Of a stretch of DNA of 64,000 nt, positions 43,101 through 51,624 are shown one piece after another (position 1 is the first letter of the stretch; each line of letters begins with the position of its first letter). The stretch spans positions 7,438,501 through 7,502,500 of the forward strand of contig NZ_CP073766.1 in the NCBI RefSeq assembly GCF_018255755.1, written 5' to 3'. The stretch is from Chitinophaga sp. HK235. GTDB lineage: Bacteria > Bacteroidota > Bacteroidia > Chitinophagales > Chitinophagaceae. The notes beneath the pieces are model-generated. The model had not been told where the DNA came from and did not search any database. It saw only the letters and a program-made list of their open reading frames with translations. A program made the translations under genes and the position numbers.

Positions 43101-44476
43101 GGTACCAGGTCTCCGCTGTTAATACCCGGCAAAGGATTGTTAACGTTTACACTGACGGTCGCCTGACTGGCGGTGCTATCTATTTCCATCAGTGTAGATG
43201 CTCCTATCCCTGTATCAAAACTACCTTCTGTTATGATACTCTTCGCCGCAACATACCTGGCTCTCCCATCAAAAGAAGCCACCACAAGATCTGTAACAGG
43301 GGGAACCACATGGGTAAAAGTTTGCGTTCCATTTGTAGCACTGTTTATACTGGTCTGCAGGGCGGCTCTTCCGGCGCTGGTATTGTACAAAGTCGTCATT
43401 ACAGGTCTGTTCACCTCATCGTAAAAAGTGGCCAGCCACTGGTTCTGCAGGTTGCCATCTCTCGAAAATACCAATCTGTCCCGTATATCATATACCATCT
43501 CTGATGAATCTGCGTCCGGCACTTTTTTCATGATCATCCGCTTACGTTCATCATAGCGATAGAAAAAGCATAAGTCTTTTACAGAAGCCGGTGTCCAGGT
43601 GCTGACCATCAGTTCCACGGCCCTGGGCGGAATCACACTACGCAGATTTTCATTGTCATCGTACACGTAATAAGTGCATAACCATCCGATATGGCCATCA
43701 GTGACTGTTGCAGACAATGCAATACGCTTTAGTATTATATGACCCGCCTTGTCGGTAAAGGTTACTACCCGCTCTCCCTGCTCATTAATTGTTACATTTT
43801 TTAACAAAGTCCCTGGCGTGTATACGTTTGTGCTGGCAGGAAACAGATCTCCTGCTGCTATACGCCAGATACGGACTGCATCTGCGGTTGTATTCACCGA
43901 TACCTGTTGTTCAACAGGTTTGTTGCCTCCTTCCAGGGCCCAGCTATTACCAGCCGTGTAAGTCTTCAATACCCGGTTAAGTGGCGAAGCCTCATAAGCC
44001 GTTCGGCTATAATAGATGCGTTCTCCAGAGCCAAGAGCATTAGCATTATTCAAATGAAATTGTGCCTGGGCATTAAACGGATCCGTTTTAAACTTACCAT
44101 CTCCATTGCCCGGAGAAACATATGGCAGATAACCATATTGTACTCTGCCATAATCATCATAGATAACTGGCGTCACCAGGTCTTTGCCGGAAGAGCTGAT
44201 GCCTTTTACCACTGTTTGCAGAGGGCGACCCAGCCCATCAAAATATTGGGTCTGTTGTTTCACCTGGTCAATACTGCCGGCATTAACTACTGTAGTTGGA
44301 TTGGAAACCGGCATAGAGGGTTCCCTGGTGCGGATATAATTAATTTTTGCACCGGTATAGGCTCCGGGAATAGCCACTGGCACAGCGGAAGGAATAACAC
44401 CGCCTCCGGGCTTATTCTGTGCAGAAAGGGAAACGACAGACAGCAGACATAAAAACAGTATCCATGAATGACGCAT
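40103..44476 (-). CDS. DUF6443/RHS-repeat polymorphic toxin candidate
   Basis: Secreted protein of 1457 residues with a signal peptide (ILFLCLLSVVSLSAQ). An N-terminal DUF6443 domain (QQTQYFDGLGRPLQTVVKGI) is followed by many YD/RHS repeats (YDELGRLRNKRIG, YDPVSRLTVADF, YDQNGNLTSDNN, YDASGNKLRKE). The RHS-core boundary is IDIYDAQFRNLDPQIGRWNQ, DPKIGNMEAWSPYASNYDNP. After it come ~60 residues of linker with a hydrophobic pretoxin-like segment (NKADATISILSAIPVGKAFQ) and an ~85-residue tip rich in Lys and helix formers, ending INKVLKLW. The tip matches no toxin family I recognise and is AT-rich. A coupled 89-residue gene follows. Toxin activity is inferred from architecture. Confidence 0.85.
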   Translation of the reverse strand: MRHSWILFLCLLSVVSLSAQNKPGGGVIPSAVPVAIPGAYTGAKINYIRTREPSMPVSNPTTVVNAGSIDQVKQQTQYFDGLGRPLQTVVKGISSSGKDLVTPVIYDDYGRVQYGYLPYVSPGNGDGKFKTDPFNAQAQFHLNNANALGSGERIYYSRTAYEASPLNRVLKTYTAGNSWALEGGNKPVEQQVSVNTTADAVRIWRIAAGDLFPASTNVYTPGTLLKNVTINEQGERVVTFTDKAGHIILKRIALSATVTDGHIGWLCTYYVYDDNENLRSVIPPRAVELMVSTWTPASVKDLCFFYRYDERKRMIMKKVPDADSSEMVYDIRDRLVFSRDGNLQNQWLATFYDEVNRPVMTTLYNTSAGRAALQTSINSATNGTQTFTHVVPPVTDLVVASFDGRARYVAAKSIITEGSFDTGIGASTLMEIDSTASQATVSVNVNNPLPGINSGDLVPLTYIFYDNYDFPGAQTFQSGEAVYTKAGSNPYPVSNSAASNYTKGVLTGTRVKVLGTIDQWIVTTLYYDDKGRTIQQLSTNASGGTDITTNLYDFNGKLLSSYLRHHNLRSGTTPELKVLTMLHYDAAGRLDSVKKQLNDTSAFKTVAVNTYDELGRLRNKRIGVTGTTQLETLTYDYTQQGSLKGINRDYVNTPGSTTNWFGEELNYDQGFTLNQLNGNISGAKWKSRGDGITRSYGYSYDPVSRLTVADFTQQNSGSNNWTNDQIDFSVKDLSYDANGNIQYMIQKGMTANLIQTIDSLKYGYVANSNKLSFVTDRKNNPQSQLGDFKEINNDESVDYTYDQNGNLTSDNNKHITGITYNHLNLPQTITIPGKGNISYQYDASGNKLRKEVTDISSGISKTTTTDYIAGMVYQNDTLQFLAHEEGRIRALMTAGNPVAFRYDYFLKDHLGNVRTVLTEQTDFSMYAATMEAGAAAKENTLFSNIDNTRVNKPSGYPTDESAGANASVAKLTAADGGRKIGPSLVLRVMAGDTIQLGVKALYKSPGPGKKSSADVPAEAMLADLIHTFTPGDQMAGTHSAATERPFTPFDKDFYNNHYQQLKDNNTDKTQPTRPRAYLNFVMFDEQFKLVEDNSGVRQVKTAPDQLQTLSTDKIPIQRNGYLYVYTSNETQEALFFDNLLVSQISGPLLEETHYYPFGLTMAGISYNALKGLKYPENRKKYNGIEYTNDLDIDIYDAQFRNLDPQIGRWNQIDPKIGNMEAWSPYASNYDNPIRYKDFLGDEPDGPGDPIKQVGLVTGREYTLTAPTDLGSSLKFAGQYVLGTVTEFVAGVNQNLNPVYFAGNGAQALVTGKDLQTGQPMNKADATISILSAIPVGKAFQMLGKLSGAAEGMVMRTTGQAAEQATKLNLGAYNDALGLAKTSGGDFAKAAEATRVFAGDINKSFVKNLKSEGIVTKQGLKQYQGQLMEAIEKFKTREKDYSVQQARLETINKVLKLW

Positions 44477-44502
44477 ACAAGCTGTTTTTTAAGAGGTTAA
44501 CG

Positions 44503-47500
44503 CTATTGTGTTACAGGCTGCTGATATTGGTAATCCAGCTGTTTCAGGATATTGCCGTCCTGGTCACGGATAAGTTTCAACCTGCCATTGCTGTCGTATT
44601 CGTAAAACGTAATCTTTCCGGAAGGGTCTGTGGCAGAGGTCATGCCCAGCTGCGGTGCATAGGTATAGGTAGTCACCAGTGCAGGAGTTCCGGCAAGCCC
44701 GGTGCGGATTTTATTTAACTCTGCACGCATAGCCGCGTCTGTGATATTCGTCTGTTGGATAACGGCATTAGTGACCAATGCGGCTACAGCGGAATAAGTA
44801 CTTCCGGTTACTTTAGCTATCGGGTAACTGTTGTTATATCCCCAGAGGTAGACTTCTTTGGTATCACCGGTCTTAAATTGTTCTGTGAGATTCCCCTTCT
44901 CATCATAAGCTGAAAAATTCGTTTCTGTATAGCCCTGCGGGGTATTATACTGACGATAAATACCTGGATGGATCTTATCCACATTGAATAAACTGAAGCT
45001 GATTTTTCCGCCGCTGGTAATTGTGGTGGCTACTGAATCCACGTTTTCTAACGGCTGCAGATAATTTTTACCCAGCAGGGTGGTTTTCATATTTTGTTCA
45101 GCAGATGCGAGCCCCCAGACAAAATCTGTATTGGCCGCAAAAGGATAATGATAGGTGCTGCTTTTTATGCTCCCGTCACTCTGCGAGGTTTGTACTCTCC
45201 GAAGCAACCGCTGATCTTTATAGATATCATAATTATTGATCGTAGTAGTCACAAACGTACCTGCCGGTGTAAACAGTGAGTCTGTTTTGCTATAGAGCAG
45301 ATAACTGCCTACCGTGGCATAATAGTAGTTACAGGTAGCAGTATAAGGTACTTCATTCGAATTCCGGGGCCATTCCCTGCATGTCCCGTTATTATCCATA
45401 ATATCCTGGTAGTACGGCTTAAACCTTACACCTGGTGCGGCTCCCTGGTACCCAACATCGTAACTATAGGTAGTGCTTTTTAACAACGTGCCGCTCTGGC
45501 TGTAAAAACGTTCTTTCAACAACCAGCCTCTCAGATGACTATTATCCGCAGGGGGTACCAGGGGAAATGCATCGGAAAGGCCGTCCTGCACAAAGCTGAA
45601 GGTTCTGTCCACCCAACCATTGCCCTCTTCAATAGTTCTTACCTCTGGATATACCACATATGATCCGCCCTGCGATGCCAGCGGATAGGCAGAAGAAGTA
45701 TGCAAAGCCAGGAAATACCCGTTCACCGCGCCTGGATTCTCCAGTGTAATCAGATGCAATGGTGTTATCAGCAACCCGCTGGTGTATGCAGAATCAGTGG
45801 AGTATAACTGATATTTGTATTTTGTGGTGCTGATTTTATTGCTTACCGGATCATAGTCCCGGATTTCCTTTATCCTTACGCCACCAACATTCAGGTTGTT
45901 TTTATTAAAGCTTCCATTGGGAGTGGTAATATTATCCTTACTTAAAGTGGATTCTACCCAGTTGCCACTGAGTGTAGCCATAGAGCAGAAATCATCGCTT
46001 TTATATACTTCCATTCGGTAATATCCATTGGGCAGGTCCCATGTCATCATGGGTGTATTATAGAGATCATATATCTGGTAACCATAGGTATCACCGGGAT
46101 AACTCAGTTGAAATAACTTTACATGATAGCTATTGCAATAACCTGCACCGCTGTTAAGTGTGTAATTGAACATAGCCCCTCCATCGGTACTGTTAATGGA
46201 GAACTGATGTTGCATACAGGGAAGCGGATCATTGTAATAATTGAAGTCTGTCCGGTTAAAACTCCGTTGCTGTGTGTATTGTTCTTCCGGATAATATTCC
46301 CAGGCAGTGATTTGCAACGCCGTATTTCCTTCGTATACGAATTCCCGGTATCCGCCGGTAGGGAAAGTGATTTTGGTGAGTATATTGGCCGCTGCATAAG
46401 CCGGTACTGCAGACCGGTCTATCCCTGAACGCCGGTAAGTGACGCCACCATATTGGTACACAAACCCTGGATATGAAGTGGGATTGTATTTATTGTTGAA
46501 ATATCCCCAATGGTCCACCGCATTAGATCCTCTCGCAGGGAGATTATCCATCTCATTGTATTCAAACTTATACACCGCACTATCTGATCCGGCACCACCT
46601 GATTCGGTGAAGCCATTCAATTTGAGCCTTCTGACAGAAATATCCGCCACCGCACTAAAATACCCCAGGTTAAAAGCAATCCGCTTTCTGAGTGTTCCGT
46701 TTGGATCGTATAATTCAATACTGTTTACTTTCCTCGCCCATATGTTCCCATCCTGCCGGTTGGTGTCGGTGTTTAACAGGATATAACCACTACTGCCATC
46801 AATACGGGAAAGCTGATATTCATTTACTCCGGTCTGTACTATCGCCATATCCCCGACAGTATTAAACCCCGTAAGGTCACTCAATGGTGCTACCGGCCAG
46901 AAACCGCCGGAAACAGTCGTCATAATCCCGGCAGAGGGTACGTAACTGTATTTCAGGGAACTCTCTTCATTCATGTCATACACTTCCGTCAGGTACCAGG
47001 TATAGGAAGATACCCCCGGCTTTGTATTGCCGGAATTGTTTACACTTGTATATGTGTAATTACTGGTGGTGTAATAGGTAATGGCTTTGTTTTTACTTTT
47101 ACCGAAATAGTATTTTCGTCCGTTTTCATCCGTAATGATCCATTGCCGGATGCCATTATTAGGAATACTAGTGGTATCATATTCTATCTTAATACCGGCG
47201 TTATCAGAAAGTACAATGCTACCATCTTCCCGGAACAGAAACTTTCCGCTCTTACCGTTAAAGTTGTAATAGAAAGCATCCGGTTCTAGGTCCCGGGGAC
47301 TGGCTGTGGCAGCCAGGACATCCAGCATATCGGTGCAACCAAAAGCAGAAGGCTTATGAATATTACTTAAACGGCCCGATGTTCTGTCATCTTCTATTCC
47401 ATTCACCGTTTGTACAATTCTGCCTGCTCCATCAGACAGGCTAAACCCCTGGCCTACACAACCAGGCGCTTCTTCCACCCTGATACCTCCTGTACTGTTG

Positions 47501-47730
47501 TATTCCAATGATAGTGCGGCACTCAAAGATCCGCTTTGCAGACTCATTAAAGGGAAACTGATGGGGACTGTTCCGGTATAATTGCCAACAGGCCGTTCCA
47601 GCACTTTGAAAAGAGACGCAGCGTCCGGAGAAAGCGGTTTGACCTGAGGGATACTATTCTGAAATTGTGCTGTGGCGTTGAAAAACAGCATGCATAGGAA
47701 CAAGCTGAGTACAGGGGATTTACAAAACAT
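44503..47730 (-). CDS. Large secreted RHS-associated protein
   Basis: Protein of 1075 residues with a signal peptide (LFLCMLFFNATAQ). The N-terminal part (PVGNYTGTVPISFPLMSLQS, LSLEYNSTGGIRVEEAPGCV and GQGFSLSDGAGRIVQTVNG) is the usual beginning of Bacteroidota RHS-type proteins that precede a DUF6443 partner. The C-terminus has YD-like repeats (YDEKGNLTEQFKTGD, TSATDPSGKITFYEYDSNGR, LKLIRDQDGNILKQ) but no toxin tip. The gene ends 26 bp before the DUF6443/RHS gene, so they form one operon. It may be a shell partner or carrier for the toxin candidate. Confidence 0.85.
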   Translation of the reverse strand: MFCKSPVLSLFLCMLFFNATAQFQNSIPQVKPLSPDAASLFKVLERPVGNYTGTVPISFPLMSLQSGSLSAALSLEYNSTGGIRVEEAPGCVGQGFSLSDGAGRIVQTVNGIEDDRTSGRLSNIHKPSAFGCTDMLDVLAATASPRDLEPDAFYYNFNGKSGKFLFREDGSIVLSDNAGIKIEYDTTSIPNNGIRQWIITDENGRKYYFGKSKNKAITYYTTSNYTYTSVNNSGNTKPGVSSYTWYLTEVYDMNEESSLKYSYVPSAGIMTTVSGGFWPVAPLSDLTGFNTVGDMAIVQTGVNEYQLSRIDGSSGYILLNTDTNRQDGNIWARKVNSIELYDPNGTLRKRIAFNLGYFSAVADISVRRLKLNGFTESGGAGSDSAVYKFEYNEMDNLPARGSNAVDHWGYFNNKYNPTSYPGFVYQYGGVTYRRSGIDRSAVPAYAAANILTKITFPTGGYREFVYEGNTALQITAWEYYPEEQYTQQRSFNRTDFNYYNDPLPCMQHQFSINSTDGGAMFNYTLNSGAGYCNSYHVKLFQLSYPGDTYGYQIYDLYNTPMMTWDLPNGYYRMEVYKSDDFCSMATLSGNWVESTLSKDNITTPNGSFNKNNLNVGGVRIKEIRDYDPVSNKISTTKYKYQLYSTDSAYTSGLLITPLHLITLENPGAVNGYFLALHTSSAYPLASQGGSYVVYPEVRTIEEGNGWVDRTFSFVQDGLSDAFPLVPPADNSHLRGWLLKERFYSQSGTLLKSTTYSYDVGYQGAAPGVRFKPYYQDIMDNNGTCREWPRNSNEVPYTATCNYYYATVGSYLLYSKTDSLFTPAGTFVTTTINNYDIYKDQRLLRRVQTSQSDGSIKSSTYHYPFAANTDFVWGLASAEQNMKTTLLGKNYLQPLENVDSVATTITSGGKISFSLFNVDKIHPGIYRQYNTPQGYTETNFSAYDEKGNLTEQFKTGDTKEVYLWGYNNSYPIAKVTGSTYSAVAALVTNAVIQQTNITDAAMRAELNKIRTGLAGTPALVTTYTYAPQLGMTSATDPSGKITFYEYDSNGRLKLIRDQDGNILKQLDYQYQQPVTQ

Positions 47731-47925
47731 AACAACAATGATGTATAGGTCAGAAAATTTTGAGGCACAGATTTAACAACCAAATATTCGCACAGGGATA
47801 ATACTAATTTTCACAAACAGTTTCTATCTGAATGTAAGTAATCTTTTTTAAATAAAAAACATTGGTATCCGGGGAACTTCATGTAATACTGGTTTTCAGA
47901 GAAAATGGGCTGGATAATCAATATC

Positions 47926-48582
47926 CTATGCAGGTATAACCGCCGTCGTATACGGTGAATACAACTGCCAGCCGAGTGTTTCATACAATGCTTTCCCTGC
48001 AGGAGTAGCTACCAGTATACCTTTATTTTTTCCCATGGAGATGCCTTGTGCCGTGAGAGCTGCCATTACAGCGCTGCCCAGGCCGCGGCGCTGATGGACA
48101 GGGTCGGTGGCAATACGGTCGTAAATGATGTGGTCATCTACTATCACCATACGGCCGATGGCGGCGACTGTTTCTTCAGCGCTGTATATCGTTGCTATGA
48201 GAACGGGCGTATCTATCTGGATGTCCAGTCGGTATCCATCCGGCAAATGCAGGCGGGGAGGGCTGTCTGGCAGGTGGTTGGTCATCATGAAACCTGGTGG
48301 CTGTATGACCCAACGGGGCGGTAGATGCGGTTGTATTGCAGTAGCAGGGGCACATACTTTCAGTAAAATATAAGGTTGGGTGATGGTCTGTGCGAGGTGT
48401 AGTAATCCTGCGGAAATTGTGGGAAAAACATAACGTATCTGCTGGTCGGCCCAGCCAACGTCTACGCGAAATCCGTCATGGTCGGGCACCGGAAGGCTTA
48501 CTCCTTTCGCCAGGGACCAGCCTTTCAGCCATGTTTCTACCAGGGAAGGGTCGGCATGTTGGTATGATGAATGTGTTGTCAT
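47926..48582 (-). CDS. GNAT-family N-acetyltransferase
   Basis: Protein of 218 residues. The acetyl-CoA-binding motif A is ATDPVHQRRGLGSAVMAALT, and the C-terminal motif B region is ALYETLGWQLYSP. The N-terminal ~110 residues are an extension with no recognised domain (QQIRYVFPTISAGLLHLAQT). It acetylates an amine substrate using acetyl-CoA; which one is not evident. Minus strand, with TACCTTTA (48591-48598), a TAnnTTTG-like element, 8 nt before the ATG. Confidence 0.85.
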   Translation of the reverse strand: MTTHSSYQHADPSLVETWLKGWSLAKGVSLPVPDHDGFRVDVGWADQQIRYVFPTISAGLLHLAQTITQPYILLKVCAPATAIQPHLPPRWVIQPPGFMMTNHLPDSPPRLHLPDGYRLDIQIDTPVLIATIYSAEETVAAIGRMVIVDDHIIYDRIATDPVHQRRGLGSAVMAALTAQGISMGKNKGILVATPAGKALYETLGWQLYSPYTTAVIPA

Positions 48583-48656
48583 GGGTGTATTAAAGGTAGT
48601 TATTCCCTGACTGCCATGTATATCTGTTATAGTGAAATATTCATTTTCTGTATCTG

Positions 48657-48685
48657 TTGCAGTTGGACAATACGGGATAATTTCG
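48657..48685 (+). promoter_or_regulatory. Probable promoter of the peroxiredoxin gene
   Basis: TTG at 48657-48659 and TAATTTCG at 48678-48685 are separated by 18 nt. This is the spacing of Bacteroidota promoters (TTG / TAnnTTTG), with one mismatch in the -7 part. The start codon follows 19 nt later. Confidence 0.45.
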
Positions 48686-48704
48686 TCTTATAAACGAATC
48701 AACC

Positions 48705-49265
48705 ATGCAAACAGATCTTACCTATTTACCACCGAATCTGCCAGAGCCGGTGGATGACGGGGCTTGTGATCACCTCAGTAGAATGCAGATGCCGGATATA
48801 ACACTGCGTTCTACAGCCGGAACGATGGTATCACTGAGCAATATCCCCGGCTGGCTGGTCATTTATTGTTACCCGATGACAGGACCGGCACATGTGCCAT
48901 TGCCTCCCGGATGGGATGAAATCCCCGGTGCCAGAGGCTGTACACCACAGGCCTGTTCTTTTCGGGATCACTATCAGGAGCTGCAGCAATTGCAAGCCAC
49001 CGTTTTCGGGATGAGCACGCAAACGGCAGCCACCCAACAGACAGAAAGGGAACGGATACATCTGCCGTTTCACCTGCTGAGTGATGAACAGCTGTTGTTC
49101 AGCAGGGCGCTGCAACTGCCCATGCATTACGTGGAAGACCTGGTGCTGATAAAACGGGTGACACTCATCTTTAAAGATGGATATCTTCAGAAATATTTTT
49201 ATCCGGTATTTCCGCCAGACAAAAACATTGATGCAGTACTGGCCTACCTGAAGGAACAGCAGTAG
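48705..49265 (+). CDS. Peroxiredoxin-like redox protein
   Basis: Cytoplasmic thioredoxin-fold protein of 186 residues of the AhpC/TSA type. The conserved strand LVIYCYPMTG is followed by an insertion (PAHVPLPPGWDEIPGARG) before CTPQACSFRDHYQELQ, which places the Cys pair later than in standard peroxiredoxins. This is a known subgroup with the motif GARGCTPQ.C.FRD. The remaining fold elements are VFGMSTQT and LPFHLLSDEQLLFSRAL. It likely reduces peroxides; which Cys is peroxidatic is uncertain. The NUDIX gene follows 30 bp downstream and may be co-transcribed. Confidence 0.85.
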   Translation: MQTDLTYLPPNLPEPVDDGACDHLSRMQMPDITLRSTAGTMVSLSNIPGWLVIYCYPMTGPAHVPLPPGWDEIPGARGCTPQACSFRDHYQELQQLQATVFGMSTQTAATQQTERERIHLPFHLLSDEQLLFSRALQLPMHYVEDLVLIKRVTLIFKDGYLQKYFYPVFPPDKNIDAVLAYLKEQQ

Positions 49266-49295
49266 TCATCAACCGTTTTTGATTATTTTTGCAGC

Positions 49296-49700
49296 ATGAA
49301 TTATATAGATTGTGTTGGCCTGATCGTAGTTGAAAACAGAGAATTATTACTGGCTTTCAGTAAAAACAAAGGTGCCTGGTATCTGCCGGGCGGAAAAGTG
49401 GATAACGGGGAAACGCCGCTGCTGGCCTTACAGCGGGAGATAAAAGAAGAGCTGAACATGGAGCTGGAAGCAGAGAGCCTGCAATGGTATTATCATATCA
49501 CGGCACCTGCTTTTGGTGAAAAAGAGCTACTGATGCGACAGGATTGTTTCCGGCACCAGTTGAAACAAATACCGCAGCCTTCTGCAGAAATAGGAGCAGT
49601 ACGTTATTTCAGCCTGGAAAGTTATCGCAAAGAACAACATCAGGTACACGGAGTACTGCTTGCCTTCGAAAAACTGCAACAGGACGGTTTGGTAGACTAA
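49296..49700 (+). CDS. NUDIX hydrolase
   Basis: Protein of 134 residues. The Nudix box is complete: GGKVDNGETPLLALQREIKE followed by EL, matching GX5EX7REUXEEXGU. It hydrolyses a nucleoside diphosphate linked to another group; the substrate cannot be told from the box. The N-terminal VGLIVVENRELLLAFSKNKG is typical of MutT-like members. The start at 49296 is preceded closely by TATTTTTG (49284-49291), which would give a near-leaderless message. Convergent with the tail-fibre-like gene. Confidence 0.92.
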   Translation: MNYIDCVGLIVVENRELLLAFSKNKGAWYLPGGKVDNGETPLLALQREIKEELNMELEAESLQWYYHITAPAFGEKELLMRQDCFRHQLKQIPQPSAEIGAVRYFSLESYRKEQHQVHGVLLAFEKLQQDGLVD

Positions 49701-49704
49701 CCAT

Positions 49705-49734
49705 CAACACCTTCCGGCATGCCGGAAGGTGTTG
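49705..49734. terminator. Palindromic bidirectional terminator
   Basis: CAACACCTTCCGGCA and TGCCGGAAGGTGTTG make a 30-bp perfect palindrome between the convergent NUDIX and tail-fibre-like genes. Arms could pair fully around a very small loop. Confidence 0.7.
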
Positions 49735-49740
49735 TCGTTA

Positions 49741-50469
49741 TTAAGGTTTGATGGCATGGGCTTCCAGCTGCGCAACTTTGGCTTCCAGCTTGTCCATCTG
49801 TTTTTGCTGTTGAATGATGTAAAGGGTCAGCTCTTCCACCTTCTCCAATAATCTGCGGTTCATCTCACCGAGGTCTATTCCTTCTTTTTCTACTACTGTG
49901 GCTGCTGGTATGTTGGGCAGATGTTTGTTTTCCAGAATGAACTTTTCGAGTGACTGAAGAGACGGTAGATGATACTGTTCCCCGAAAACATAGTCAGGCC
50001 AGTTGCTGATATTTTTTACAACTACTCTTTGTGCGAGCATAGTGCCGTTCACGGCCAGTTTAGCGCCGCCGGTCCTGTCGGTGCCGATGGAAACATTTCC
50101 CTGATTGTCAATTCGCAGGCCATCATAATTATCAGCCCATGGAGTAATTACAAAACTACCTTTGTTATCGAGGCCACCGGAGTATACAATGCCCTGGTCA
50201 CCTGGGTGCATCATCTGGGAATAGTTGCCGCCGCCAAAACTGCTTCCCATTAACATAAAATGACTATTATTATTGTACAGCGCCAGGTTAGGGTCTGCTG
50301 TATAGGCGGCCTTAATGGTGAAGGCGCCCGTGCCTATTACGTCCAGTTTACGGGAGGGGGTAGTGGTGCCAATGCCTATATTACCATCGGCCGGATATGG
50401 AAATGTATTAGTCTGGGCATAGGATTGAATAGCGGCCATGGTTAACAAAGCCAGGAAAATTTTTTTCAT
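49741..50469 (-). CDS. Secreted tail-fibre-like protein, short
   Basis: Protein of 242 residues with a signal peptide (MKKIFLALLTMAAIQSYAQ). It starts with the NIGIGTTTPSRKLDVIGTGA pattern common in secreted Bacteroidota beta-fibre proteins. It ends in a C-terminal domain (WPDYVFGEQYHLPSLQSLEK, NKHLPNIPA, LGEMNRRLLEKVEELTLYII) and a coiled coil (QMDKLEAKVAQLEAHA). The C-terminal domain is clearly homologous to that of the protein at 11141-12631, though the repeat part is shorter. Single gene; function unknown. Confidence 0.75.
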   Translation of the reverse strand: MKKIFLALLTMAAIQSYAQTNTFPYPADGNIGIGTTTPSRKLDVIGTGAFTIKAAYTADPNLALYNNNSHFMLMGSSFGGGNYSQMMHPGDQGIVYSGGLDNKGSFVITPWADNYDGLRIDNQGNVSIGTDRTGGAKLAVNGTMLAQRVVVKNISNWPDYVFGEQYHLPSLQSLEKFILENKHLPNIPAATVVEKEGIDLGEMNRRLLEKVEELTLYIIQQQKQMDKLEAKVAQLEAHAIKP

Positions 50470-50524
50470 AAGGTATACAGTACAATTTGTTGAGGTATGA
50501 AGATAGGTGTTTAGCGATAAAAAT

Positions 50525-51478
50525 TTACTTCTTCATTAACTGTGCCGGCGTATATCCCCAGTATTTCCGGAAGGCGGCAGCAAAGTTTTTATTGTGCTCA
50601 AACCCGCAGTACATCGCTACTTCAGTGATATCCAATTTAAGATCCAGCAGCATTCGTTTTGCATCCTGCATTCTTTTCTGGTGAAGATATCCGAAAACGG
50701 TGGTGCCAAAAAGTTCCCGGAAACCTTTCTTGAGTTTGAATTCATTGATACCGGCTTTATGGGCCAGGTCTATAAGCGAACAGGGAGTGCTGATATGTTG
50801 TTCCAGTATCTCCCTGGCGTAATGGATTTTTTCGATGTCGTGTGATGGTAAACTGCCGGCAGCTTTACACAAAACAGCAGGGGAAGCCTGCTCCAGCTGC
50901 AGCATGAGCAGGTCCAGTATCCTTGATTCCAGATATATGCGCCTTAATGCTGCTTTTTTATCACAATGCAGCATATCGCGGATGGTCAGCTGCATAGCAG
51001 GTGTAATGGGCAGTTGAGAGCCGATGCTGTTAAAAATGTCGGGCAGGCCAACACTGCCAGCCAGTCTGGTGAAATAAGATCGGGTAAGCTGTATTTCCAG
51101 AACAGACAGTTTTTCATTCCCTTTCGGATAAATATATTCGATCGGGTTAGTACCAGCGTTCAGTATGGCATGGTGCCCGCTCTGCAGGGTGTTGTAATAA
51201 CGCCCCATCCGGGTTTGTACACAGCCTTGCAACATGTATTGTAGTTCTATCATAGGAGATTCGAAGCCTCCTATTACTTTTACCGGGGCAGATACTTCAT
51301 AGCAGCCTCTGTTGATCAGGATATGATCAAACCATTCCTGTTCGAAATGAAAACAAAAGCCGGGCTGCCGGGCTATTGTATCCCGGGTGGCAAGGCCTCC
51401 GGCTACGATATAGTTATCCGGATAGTCCAGGGCTACAATCAGCTCCTGGTCTTCTTTTTTTCTCAGCACATATTGCAT
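50525..51478 (-). CDS. AraC-family regulator, PchR/YbtA-like
   Basis: Protein of 317 residues. The N-terminal ~200 residues form an effector domain (IELQYMLQGCVQTRMG, LSVLEIQLTRSYFTRLAG) and the C-terminal ~100 residues a double HTH (PCSLIDLAHKAGINEFKLKK and LDITEVAMYCGFEHNKNFAA). The layout resembles the PchR/YbtA group that senses siderophores. It is divergent from a siderophore-interacting protein gene, which supports that role. The ATG at 51478 is preferred to one at 51514 because a GGAAAAGG ribosome site precedes it. Ligand inferred from context. Confidence 0.88.
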   Translation of the reverse strand: MQYVLRKKEDQELIVALDYPDNYIVAGGLATRDTIARQPGFCFHFEQEWFDHILINRGCYEVSAPVKVIGGFESPMIELQYMLQGCVQTRMGRYYNTLQSGHHAILNAGTNPIEYIYPKGNEKLSVLEIQLTRSYFTRLAGSVGLPDIFNSIGSQLPITPAMQLTIRDMLHCDKKAALRRIYLESRILDLLMLQLEQASPAVLCKAAGSLPSHDIEKIHYAREILEQHISTPCSLIDLAHKAGINEFKLKKGFRELFGTTVFGYLHQKRMQDAKRMLLDLKLDITEVAMYCGFEHNKNFAAAFRKYWGYTPAQLMKK

Positions 51479-51624
51479 GCCTTTTCCGTTTTTGTCGCAT
51501 GGTAAAAGTAGCACAATGAAAAAACTGACTTTGCTCGAAAAGGGAAAAAATCCTTTTCCCAGTATGATTGATCCTTTTAGCAGTCACTTCCGCAGGCGGG
51601 AATGACCACCTTTGAAGGAAAAAC
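51479..51624. promoter_or_regulatory. Divergent promoter region of the AraC and SIP genes
   Basis: About 146 bp between divergent starts. It holds a 7-bp inverted repeat, GGGAAAA-AATCC-TTTTCCC at 51542-51560, and CACCTTTG at 51607-51614, a -7-like octamer (one mismatch to TAnnTTTG) 11 nt before the SIP start. No convincing Fur box was seen. The inverted repeat is a candidate operator. Confidence 0.4.
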
